A model generated the notes under the pieces. The model was given only the letters and a program-made list of their open reading frames with translations. It was not told where the DNA came from and ran no database searches. 64,000 nucleotides of DNA from Beverwykella pulmonaria (lineage: Eukaryota; Ascomycota; Dothideomycetes; Pleosporales; Melanommataceae), in NCBI GenBank assembly GCA_001599595.1, contig BCHH01000020.1:506578-570577 (forward strand), given 5' to 3'. Below are positions 55,440 through 64,000 of this stretch, piece after piece. How positions within the stretch are numbered: the stretch's first letter is position 1; the number at the start of each line of letters is the position of its first letter. The position numbers and the translations under genes are program-made.

Positions 55440-56942
55440 ATGTTTGTATCGTGGACCCTGCTCACCTTCGCCCTCGCGGGCATTGCCGCCTCTATTTTTG
55501 CTCCGAAATCTCCCAGAGATCTTCATTTCCGAGACGTGCTGCGCAAGCGTGTTGAGAATGGAACCTCGTTCAATGGCCCGTACAGCACGCGTGGAAGAGA
55601 CATCGTCGACAGTCAAGGGCAGAAGATTACCTGGGCCGGAGTTAATTGGCCAATGAGCGGTATATTGGACACATCCTACGAAGCGATTCCATTGTTGACT
55701 TCCTCGTAGGAGAGACAATGGTTGCGGAAGGCCTTGAGTGGGCTTCTGCAGAAGAGATCCTCGATCAAATTGCAAGCGTCGGATTCAACTACATCCGCAT
55801 GTGCGTAAAAGCGACCAACTGGGCCCAAGTATTACTCACTAATGCCTGACAGGGGCTATGCCATTGAGATGATCGATCAAGTATATGACAGAAACGGTGT
55901 CGACGTCCCGTTAGAAGTTTCCATGATCAATGCTCTTGGATACGTCAACGGGACAAAGGTTACAAACGAAATCGTCGCCAGAAATCCTGGATGGACTTCA
56001 CAGACGACTCGATTTGAGATCTGGAGCGACATCGCCCGTATTGCAGCGACTAAAGGGATCTTTATTAGCCCGGATGTGCACGTCGGAAAGGCGCAGTGGT
56101 GTTGTTCCCACACTGATGGCAATGCCTGGTTTGACGACCTTCAATTCCCAGCCGAAAATTGGCGCCGTGGCCTCTCGTATGTGGCGACTTGGGCCAAGGA
56201 CCACCCGAATATTGTCAGCATGTCCCTTCGCAATGAGTTGCGCGAGTCCTACAATGTAACATCCCTGATGTACAACTGGCAGACACTCGTGGGAAATATG
56301 ACACAGGGTGCCGATGCCATACATGAGGCCAATCCAGACATTCTGATTCTCTGGTCAGGCATGCAGTACGCAGAGGATCTCTCGGCACTCACAACAGGAA
56401 AGAATTTGCTCACCGCCTCATGCTACAAATGCACCGCGATTCGAGATGCTCATCGCCGCACGCCAGAGTACTTCGACCTCGAGGATCACCCGTGGAGTGA
56501 CAAAATTGTATGGGAAGTTCATCTGTACAGCATGAGCGAAGACCAAGATACCGGCACATGTCCGGTAATCCAGGCTGGGCTGTACAGGAATGGATTCAAC
56601 GCTCTTGGTATCGATCCTCCGGCAGCGTGTAACATCACTGGCGATTGTCTCAAAGCCGTCCGAGAAACGCCGGTAATCCTCTCTGAATTTGGCGGTGCTC
56701 AGGACGCGACTCTGTTCAACCATACGCTGAATAACTGCATGCGTGATTTCACGATTGAGAACGACGTGAGCTGGATGATGTGGTCGATTGCTGGATCCTA
56801 CAGGATCAGGTCAGGAGCCCAGGGAGTCGCTGATACTTGGGCATTGAGTAATTCTAAATGGAACGGCTGGAACTACAAGAGGGGAATCGACGAATGGTGG
56901 AAACCGTGGGTACAAGCAATGAATACTACGCGCATTGTGTAG
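55440..56942 (+). CDS. Secreted glycoside hydrolase family 5 enzyme
   Basis: Three exons: 55440..55659, 55710..55800 and 55853..56942 (introns 50 and 52 nt), 466 residues. A signal peptide (FVSWTLLTFALAGIAASIF) precedes the domain. The catalytic acid/base lies in SLRNELRE (Glu about 232) and the nucleophile in VILSEFGG (Glu about 382). The sequences ITWAGVNWPMSGE, GFNYIRMGYAIEM, VWEVHLYS and WMMWSIAGSYRIRSG agree with a GH5 (beta/alpha)8 barrel. Closest to fungal GH5 members annotated as cellulases; substrate (beta-glucan, glucosylceramide or other) is not decided by the motifs. Several N-glycosylation sites occur. No carbohydrate-binding module is attached. Confidence 0.9.
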
Positions 56943-57531
56943 ACTGTAATTAGAGCTCAGTAGCAGACATTCTATTCCGATAGAACTCGAATGATAAAGC
57001 ATAAAAAAAGGATACGTTCATACCTAAATGGCCCAGAGAATGCTTACATAATTGTTCCAAAGTAAAGTCGTAATTCCATTGTTCGTGGCATTTGCCACTT
57101 GAGGGACAAGAGCTTTGACGTTTACGCGCCGCGAATGATTTCAGTTGGATGGCATATCGAAGTGTCGAGACCATTCTTATGTACTGCACGATAACAGTCT
57201 GCTCGGATAGCATATTGTTAGCTGGAGGGCGGAGGAAAGAGGTGTCAAGATGTGTATTGTATGTGATGTATGTACAGCTGATATATATATGACGGACTGA
57301 TTAGTCAGTGGCATATCCACGTGACATTATGGTGTCCTCGGCTTACACATATCTCGAATAGGCATGTCGAACTTGTCGACAGACTTGGTGCGGCTTTTTG
57401 TCTCTGGTGTTTTCGTGGGTTTGTGAAATTCACGCTTTGATCACAAACTCAGACATAGAAGTTGCTAAGATCATGTGACATCATAGATGAACCCTTTTTC
57501 GCAGTGGGACGAAGTTTGATGGAGAGATAGA
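56943..57531. other. Intergenic, no supported gene
   Basis: 3' flank of the GH5 gene and AT-rich sequence with a short TATATATATG stretch near 57280. No coding signal. Confidence 0.5.
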
Positions 57532-57660
57532 TGTTGGTTGTATTGATTCTACTGAGGAGCTACCGAATAAATATCCGCGTGATTTCCAAGAACGCTAGGA
57601 GCGTGCTAAGATGGTGAAAGGAAACATGGAGGAAACACATCATGTGACGTGTGACTCATG
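57532..57660. repeat. LTR-like dispersed repeat, copy B
   Basis: TTGTATTGATTCTACTGAGG and GAGCTACCGAATAAATAT match the start of the repeat at 24562. Weaker similarity continues through GCTAGGAGCGTGC and AACATGGAGGAAACACAT. The later CACGTG-rich and TATA part of copy A is not evident, so this copy is partial or truncated. Confidence 0.5.
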
Positions 57661-58534
57661 CACAGAGAAATTACTTACCGGCCGACACCTTTAAGTAACG
57701 CGTCTCGACCGTGTTCCCAGCCAGCAGACATCGTGAGGGCATACACGTTTCACCAGGTGTTCATCGATTTTGGATACCGGCGTCATTTTACGACCAGCGA
57801 ACGTAATGGCCGGATCACGCCCAGGAAAGCGAGCGAGAATCTCATCTACAATCGAGGACAATGCACTGGCCGAAAACGAGCAGATACCACCTTCCCAACC
57901 TATATCTACACCCAAGGTCTCGCTGAGGGCCTATGGGGTTGAAATAGCGGTTCTTCATCACGAGGTATCGCCACGCAGCCACAGACGGTCGAAAGATATT
58001 GGCATGAAGCTCAATACCACCATCCCAACATGACTCCGGTCACAATTTCTTAATACCGGTATTCTTTGGGAGACCATCTTCGAGATCCTCAATAAAATCC
58101 GTGTACTCTAGAAGAACATCACCCAATGAAACATACACCAAGGTACAGTACACAAGGTCAGGGTACATAAAGGTTAGGAAACTTGAAATCCAGAAGTGCA
58201 ACGAATCTTAACAACCTTGTCTCGTTCTTGGATGGATCGAGGTCTTGGCATTGGTCGGGAATGCTGATGTTCCACGACGACGACCAGACATGGAATGATC
58301 TGCACTGGGGCGCATCAGATCTCGTCAGATCCCGCGACGTCTTTAGCATTCGAACCACGATGCAAAGGACATTATTGGCCGGAAGAGGTGTGGTTGTTGT
58401 GAAGCAGGTATTATAGGCAATCCGCTAGATGCGTGCGCGCCACAATAGCTCGGTATGACGTATGCACCCCCTGCACCACCTTCATCACTATTACCAACAC
58501 TGGACACGACAAAAACACGACAAAACTCGCAGGC
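57661..58534. other. Intergenic, no supported gene
   Basis: No recognisable gene. A plus-strand frame at 58183-58416 (SFLDGSRSWHWSGMLMFHDD) is unsupported. The right end contains the promoter and 5' UTR of the glycine-zipper gene. Confidence 0.45.
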
Positions 58535-59992
58535 ATGGCCGCCCAACAAGTAAAACAGACACCAGAAAAACCAAAGAGTGCAAACTCATCCAACAAGAAG
58601 ATGGCTAACGACAGTCCTACCGACAAGCAATGCAACATCCCCGAGCATGAGATAAAAAAGAACTCGGGCCTCTCCGCTCAAATGGCACTCCAAGCAGCGC
58701 AAAAGGCATGGCAACTCCGACAAGCGGCCAACGCAGCCGGCGACCCAAACGCGCGCGAAGAGATCCTCGCGAAAGCCATCAACAAAGAGATCGAAGCAGA
58801 ATCGTTCGGGAAAGCAGCAAAGTACACGCGCTCAGGCGCCTTCCAAGGACTTGCCGCCGGCGCTGGCTTGGGCGTGCAACCAGGCGTGACGTTGGGCAAG
58901 TTGACTGGGGCATTGGTCGGTGGTACCGTTGCAACAGTAACCGGGATGCTTGGAGGTGGCATTGGCGCCGTCTATGGGTCGATTAATGGCCCCTTTTGGA
59001 ATCTTGGAGAGATGGCGAGCAAAGGTGTTCGGGGAGTGGTGGGAGACTTTCCAAATTGGAAGTCGACGCCGGCACAGAAGAAGGCGTTGGAGAAGATGGT
59101 GATGCAGGTCAAAGAGACGCAAGCGCCGACAGAGGAAGAACTGGAAGAGATGCAAAAAGATGCACCAGATGACGCGCCGGAAAATTGGACCCAATCAGCC
59201 AAGGACATGACAAGCTGGAGACCTTCTATGCCGAGTATGCCGAACATGCCGAACATGCCATCGATGCCATCGATGCCGAAAGGAGTTTCTCTGGGTTTGG
59301 GGGGTTTGGGCGCATCGTTGCCTTCCTGGGGAGGAAACAAAGAGAGCCAGAACACGCAGCAAGATCCGCAGCAGGCCAGCCAGGAAGCACAGAGTCAGAA
59401 CCAGCAGGCTCCTCAAGCCCAGAAGCAACGACCAAAACCCAGCAGCAGACAGCCATCAAGACAGGAGGCCCAGAAGCCCCAAGAGTCGCCCAAACCAAAA
59501 GAGGTGTGCACATCTAAAGAAGCGCCCAAGTTCGATGAGCCTCTTGCGCAGCAAGCTCCCAAGTCAACTACGTCTTCGAAACCAAAAGCAGTCCCTACAG
59601 CAAGGACTCCCCCAAGACCACAAGCAGCCACCCAGTCTCAAGCGTCCCCAAAACCAAAGGCAACACCGAAACAGACAGTGCCCACGCCTCAACCCAAAGC
59701 TGCTCCACGCAAAGAAGCATCGAAGCCGCAAGCTTCGGAGCTTCAAGCAGCCAGCAAGCCAAAATCGTCCAGCCAGCCGGAGCAAACCTCTTCTGGGGAC
59801 AACAAGGACAAAAAGGCCCCCGCAACAACCAACGGAGAACGGAAGAAACCGAGAAAGCTGCTTCCCAAGAGTAACAACTCTCAGGCCAGCCACGCATCTG
59901 CACCGAAGAAGTCCAGTCAAGCATCCATCCCGAAGAAGAAGCCCCGGAAACTTGAACCGCGTAAATCTGGTGTGTCAACTGCTGCCGCATGA
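58535..59992 (+). CDS. Glycine-zipper protein with long low-complexity tail
   Basis: The frame can start at 58433 (519 residues) or, more likely, at 58535 (MAAQQVKQTPEKPKS; 485 residues), because the upstream part is Cys/Thr-rich and unlike the rest. A helical part (MALQAAQKAWQLRQAANAAG) is followed by a glycine zipper, AFQGLAAGAGLGVQPGVTLG, then KLTGALVGGTVATVTGMLGG and GIGAVYGSINGPFWNLGEMA, expected to insert in or bind a membrane. After it come short tandem repeats (MPSMPNMPNMPSMPSMPKG) and a 200-residue Gln/Pro/Lys/Ala/Ser tail ending in basic KKPRKLEPRKS. Proteins with this zipper are widespread in Pezizomycotina and uncharacterised. No signal peptide. Confidence 0.75.
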   Translation: MAAQQVKQTPEKPKSANSSNKKMANDSPTDKQCNIPEHEIKKNSGLSAQMALQAAQKAWQLRQAANAAGDPNAREEILAKAINKEIEAESFGKAAKYTRSGAFQGLAAGAGLGVQPGVTLGKLTGALVGGTVATVTGMLGGGIGAVYGSINGPFWNLGEMASKGVRGVVGDFPNWKSTPAQKKALEKMVMQVKETQAPTEEELEEMQKDAPDDAPENWTQSAKDMTSWRPSMPSMPNMPNMPSMPSMPKGVSLGLGGLGASLPSWGGNKESQNTQQDPQQASQEAQSQNQQAPQAQKQRPKPSSRQPSRQEAQKPQESPKPKEVCTSKEAPKFDEPLAQQAPKSTTSSKPKAVPTARTPPRPQAATQSQASPKPKATPKQTVPTPQPKAAPRKEASKPQASELQAASKPKSSSQPEQTSSGDNKDKKAPATTNGERKKPRKLLPKSNNSQASHASAPKKSSQASIPKKKPRKLEPRKSGVSTAAA

Positions 59993-60540
59993 GATGAATA
60001 TTGCCTGTCAACGATGGCGTGTTGGCTGTTGCGAACTATTGTGATAATTTTCCCTACTCTGTTGCGTTATTTTGCAGGAGCTAGTTCGTAATTCTGAGCA
60101 AATCATGAAGCGTTTTGGGGCAATTGATTACTGTCATCCTTGACCATTGATAACATGCTAGTCTTGTAGTTGTTTTTGTGCTTATCTGCCGTGTCGTTAC
60201 CTCAATGGACCCGCACATGGTCGCAGGCTGAATCAAGATATATTTCCAGACCCAACAAGCTACATATGTATTGACCACGGTCTCAAACAGCAGAATGTTT
60301 CTTCACATGCGAGCAATGGGCCATAATTTCGCATAATTGGCACTAAGAAACACGTATAAGGCCTAAGGCCATGATGGGATACGTGGTGGTGTTCCTCGAG
60401 TACTGCGCCACTGCAAAAGCAGCCTCGTAGCCTGCCACATGGGGCTCAGCCCCTCAACCCAATATTGCATCAACAGACAGCTGCCTTGACATTCAAATAT
60501 AAATGAAGGTTTAATTCTCCGTAACTGGAGCTCTGTTTTA
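59993..60540. other. Intergenic, no supported gene
   Basis: Spacer between two plus-strand genes. No extra gene seen. Confidence 0.5.
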
Positions 60541-61299
60541 ATGCTGGAGTCAGACGTATTCATGGCCACCCACCCAAGCGGTCTCCAGGGCCTTCCCCAA
60601 GAGCTGCGCGACAAGATCTATGAACACACTATTGGCGACCTCACTACTCTCATAATTCCACCTAGCTTCCAAGGCACCGTACTCGGATTCCTCCAACGAA
60701 AGCTTCCCCGCTGCTTGCTTCTAAACCGCCAAATCAGAGAAGAAGCAGCAAATGCACTCTTACATCGCACGCTACGCGTCATACAGAGCCTCAAAGTTTC
60801 CGATCCAAGCATGATTTTCTCTGCAATTCCGCCCAACATGTTATTGAAGCATCTCCACCAACTTGAGTTTACACACGCGCAATCCCGCTACGCGATCGAT
60901 CCCCGCAATGGTTTGTCATCAACCTCATGTACCGTCCACGACGTTGCTCTACGTTGCCCAGAACTCCGTGAGCTCACCATTCCCGTAAAAACTGCCATTC
61001 TTCGTGACCCAGATGAGGGGTTGGGCCACTTCAGCCGCATATTCGAGCTTGCGAGCCTCCAGAAGCTGTATCTGACGTGCGACGATGCCCCGTGGGGTAC
61101 AGGATATGCACAATATCCGGACTGGACCATATTCGAGCCTTTCGCTGAGTGGTTCCAACGAGAAGCCGAGAGCAGAGGGAGTCGTATTGGGCTGGAAATT
61201 GATCTCTCACCGAAGACAGAATACGTAGATCACCCAGAGTGCTCGAGGGATCGAAGAGGTTGCATCAGATTCATTGTTTGGCAGGATTTCTTCGGGTAA
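60541..61299 (+). CDS. 2EXR/F-box-like fungal protein
   Basis: Single exon of 252 residues; a second Met (MATHPSG) lies at 60562. LQGLPQELRDKIYEHTI is the F-box-like LPxELRxxIY signature, and LLLNRQIREEAANALL is the NRQIREEA helix that follows in 2EXR proteins. The C-terminal half has leucine-rich patterns (CPELRELTIPVK, LASLQKLYLTCD). No catalytic motif. It shares only the N-terminal signature with the gene at 46.5 kb, so the two are not recent duplicates. Confidence 0.8.
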   Translation: MLESDVFMATHPSGLQGLPQELRDKIYEHTIGDLTTLIIPPSFQGTVLGFLQRKLPRCLLLNRQIREEAANALLHRTLRVIQSLKVSDPSMIFSAIPPNMLLKHLHQLEFTHAQSRYAIDPRNGLSSTSCTVHDVALRCPELRELTIPVKTAILRDPDEGLGHFSRIFELASLQKLYLTCDDAPWGTGYAQYPDWTIFEPFAEWFQREAESRGSRIGLEIDLSPKTEYVDHPECSRDRRGCIRFIVWQDFFG

Positions 61300-61579
61300 T
61301 TTTTGTCGCGAATCCATGTTCATGTTACGTTATCAGTCGTCCTTTGCGTAGATAGTTGTTCTCTCTACAATCAATCCTTGCGCTTTACGTTTTCAGACTA
61401 AGGAAAGGGAAGGCAAATGAGAATGAGAATAGTTGCCTGTCTATAAAACACAAACGAGCTGCCATTATCGAACCAACATTATGCATTTGAGCCCTGAAAA
61501 GGTTCATTAACAAATTTGGAAATCCTTCCACATGATGATCTGCAAAAGTCAAAAGGAAGTCAGACTTGGTTGTGGAAGT
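61300..61579. other. Convergent spacer
   Basis: Short region between the 2EXR-like gene and the HET gene. No coding signal. Confidence 0.5.
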
Positions 61580-63657
61580 CTAATGGATCGTAAGCCTCAT
61601 CACATCTCGCTCAGACTCTGTTGGGGTAGGCTTCTTCTGAAAGTTTTCATTCCAAGTCGAAAACCCTACACGTCGACACTTTCCAGGGTGCTCATCGTCT
61701 TGTCTCAACACCAAGGCGTGTATCATGTTGTCAGTCCTGGTAAAGTTTATTTTCCCAGTGGCTACTTCTAAGAAGAGCAGGGGGGTTTTCCCCGGCATGA
61801 CTTCGTCCAGAAATATAATGCCTTGCTTCCAATGCCGGGAGATTGTGTTCGGTGAAGATCCACCATCATACCCCTCTTTGGTCCGCACGATCATTCTAGC
61901 AGTGCCATCGCTGCCTATGATACCATGGCGAACATGTGATTGGAGAGTAATCGATCCTTGACTCCGTGCTGCAGTCCCAGAACACTCGAAAGAGATAATG
62001 CTCGCGGTTCGACGAAAGCCGACACTGAGATGTCCTGGCCAATTGACTTCACATGTGATACTCGCCCAGGACCAAGATGGTGCAACATCAAACAGTCGCG
62101 GGCCGCGTTTAGATGCCGCCCATAGCAATCCTTGAACAAGCATATCATGCGATCCATTCCAAACCCCTGCAGTGTACTCGAGCGACTTCAATGATGAAGT
62201 GATAGATGCGATACCGGATATAGCGATCAGTTTGTCTGTCTGGCGTGTCATGCCGCGGGAAGTATAGTCTTGAACCAGTCGACCCCAGTCTTTCGCGAAA
62301 TGGTCAGAAGTAGGGCTGCAATGTTTGTGTCTGTGAAAGATCTGGAAACCTTTCGCATCTCCTGTATCCAAAGAGCGCCTTGGAAAGATCCAATTCCGCT
62401 GTAACTCTGCCATGGTTGTTTCAACCTCTCTTGGGTCGCCACGGAAGGTAAAAGCATTACCCGGTTTATCTTTGATGAAGTCATCTATCTTCATTGCCAA
62501 TGGTGCCCGCTCATCAAAGCGCATCATCTGGCACCGCCAGGAAAAGCCGAACTTTCCATAAGTAAGCGTTCGCGGCGACAGAAGCTGTTCTTGCAAGACC
62601 CAAGATCTACTGTACAGTGGGAGCGGCTCCTTCAACTCTCCCAAGCAAAATCTCGAAATTTGGAACGACGTGTCGCGAGCATAAACATAGGCCTGTCGCC
62701 AATCATTACCATATTTGATCTTGACTAGACAGGGCTGGGTCGAGAGACCGTCTCGTTTGACAAATAGTCCGGCATCGCTATTTGATCCATGCGCTGCTGA
62801 TATTGTTACCAGAGCATTACTGTAATATTTTTCCATTTGAGATGCTTCACTCTCCCAATCGTTCGAAGAATCCTGGATGATACATAGCGAATCGATCCAG
62901 AGGTAGCGAATGCCAAGCTGACGAGTTGTTCGAATGGCATCTGCGAAAGTTTTGGGCAGAATTTTCCACTCAATCTTGGAAACATATACCGGCAGGGTCT
63001 CAATAGTTGTCTGGACGTGACTATTGCCTCCCCAACAGTGACTGAGAGCTATATAGCTGCCTGTCATTTGCCCTTCAGTTTCAAGCAGACACACGTCATT
63101 ACACCTTTCTACAGATCCAACGTCAATGACTCTTGTAGGCAGCTGTGCTTCTGATACCACAGGTGTGTTGCAGTGTGGGTGATGTTCTAGACATTCAGCT
63201 AGCCACGCGGACGCAATTCTAAAAGCGCTGGAGGAGCCGGTGTGAGTGTCCTTCGAACGATCCAAGCTTTCGAAGACATTCGCAATCCCGTCTAAGAAGA
63301 TCAGGTATTAGTAACAGCCGCTTCATCTCATTCTGAATACTCACTAGGAATATACAGTTGCTCTATAACTACCTTCACATCGACATCGATCGACTTGCTT
63401 TTGCCGCTCTCCTCCTCCAGCGGTCGAAAAGAAACGATTAACCCTTTATTTGCGATGCTGTTCGCGATAACGCCATAATCGCTACCAACTTTATCTATCG
63501 CTCGCCGCCTATGTATGTCGGATTCGATTATTCGGCAGAGGCCGCATCCTTCTTTTGAGCCGATGACAAGGCTGTCGAACCTATCGTGAAGCAGAAACTC
63601 TTGAGCTTGTGAGAGGTCAAGGCTTTGCCGGAACTTCTGACAAGTAGCACAGAGCAT
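61580..63657 (-). CDS. HET-domain (heterokaryon incompatibility-type) protein
   Basis: Two exons, 63657..63345 and 63291..61580 (53-nt intron, phase 1), 674 residues. It starts MLCATCQKF, the CxxC-type N-terminus common in this subgroup, with CGLCRII after about 37 residues. The HET domain (PF06985) runs about 175-330: YIALSHCWGG, LPKTFADAIRTTRQLGIRYLWIDSLCIIQDSSNDW, ASQMEKYYSNALVTISA. It is followed by LYSRSWVLQEQLLSPRTLTY, the W-LQE-LLSPR motif. Such proteins act in non-self recognition and trigger cell death in some species, but many have no known partner. No NACHT or WD repeat is attached. All HET motifs are intact in one frame per exon, in contrast to the relic near 54 kb. Confidence 0.92.
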
Positions 63658-64000
63658 GTTGCATGAGATTTAGAGTTCACGCGGTTGGTTTGATTAGAAT
63701 ATAATTCACAGTCACAGTCAGGCTGATATTAGCGTTCAGCCTTGTTGAGCTGTTCCTGTAATCCCAGGGATTGCAACTACGTTCTGAGGCTCGAATATGA
63801 AAGGACAAAGCAGCTTAAATACATGGATAGTTCTGCGAAGCATCAGCGAAAAGGAGATCTTGCGGAATGGGAGCGAATTAGTTTGCTACGTTATGCAAAG
63901 AGCCCCGCGGGGATGGGCTGAAAAAGTAAATAATACTCGGCCCCCGCCGGGTTTTAGTGCTGACTGGCTTTGCAGTGCACGGCCGCTCGTAGAGCGGCCC
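63658..64000. other. Right edge of window, promoter of the HET gene
   Basis: 343 bp upstream of the HET-domain gene. Two GC-rich tracts, CCCCGCGGGGATGGG and GGCCCCCGCCGGG, lie near 63905-63955, and GGCCGC..GCGGCC forms a short inverted repeat at the edge. No gene seen. Confidence 0.5.

Noticed and set aside
1..64000. CRISPR arrays, bacterial operons, tRNA or rRNA genes
   Set aside because: No regularly spaced repeats, no ribosomal RNA signatures and no tRNA cloverleaf with a GGTTCGA-type T-loop was found; the gene structure is eukaryotic throughout.

Overview
The window reads as nuclear DNA of a filamentous ascomycete (Pezizomycotina). Most genes are broken by 46-125 nt GT-AG introns with CTAAC/CTGAC-like branch sites. 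Fungal-only families recur: HET-domain proteins, 2EXR/F-box-like proteins, multi-pass proteins with the GW-PSP-SGRG start, and LSM8, RIX7 and VPS20 orthologues. A transposase copy carries C-to-T/G-to-A damage typical of repeat-induced point mutation (RIP). Placement in Leotiomycetes or a neighbouring class is a guess from protein resemblance. No database search was possible; all gene models were spliced by eye, and each intact model was checked for reading-frame closure.

Layout. 1-3.1 kb: a cysteine-rich secreted protein and a multi-pass membrane protein. 3.1-7.1 kb: gene-free, with a long-inverted-repeat element that carries a nested solo LTR. 7.2-8.1 kb: secreted M43 metalloprotease. 8.1-10.9 kb: gene-free, with a small MITE. 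10.9-18.3 kb: a seven-TM protein, a tail-to-tail SDR/flavin-monooxygenase pair and a membrane protein. 18.8-23.8 kb: small putative secreted protein, second solo LTR, MFS transporter and MDR oxidoreductase. 24.5-26.1 kb: LTR-related repeat and a membrane-protein gene whose two halves lie in opposite orientation. 26.1-27.9 kb: a MOCO-sulfurase-like PLP enzyme without the MOSC domain. 28-30 kb: gene-free. 30.2-32.7 kb: wrecked GH3 beta-glucosidase. 33-34.1 kb: carboxymuconolactone-decarboxylase-like protein. 34.8-36.4 kb: RIP-damaged Tc1/mariner-type element, the only place with N bases.

37-47.6 kb is the gene-dense, conserved part: secreted choice-of-anchor-B protein, CWK/CGH protein, RIX7 (ribosome assembly) divergent from VPS20 (ESCRT-III), PITH protein, LSM8 (U6 snRNP) and a 2EXR-like protein. 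48-64 kb is accessory again: secreted T1-type ribonuclease, relic of a second multi-pass protein, AKR7-like reductase, HET relic, secreted GH5 hydrolase, glycine-zipper protein with a long low-complexity tail, second 2EXR-like protein and a full-length HET-domain gene.

The pattern is a housekeeping block of about 10 kb between repeat-rich accessory segments that hold secreted enzymes, incompatibility-type genes and several broken genes. I found no CRISPR array, tRNA, rRNA or complete secondary-metabolite cluster. The most unusual structures are the gene split by an inversion, the LTR nested in a TA-flanked inverted-repeat element, and the clustering of N bases at RIP-type sites in the transposase.
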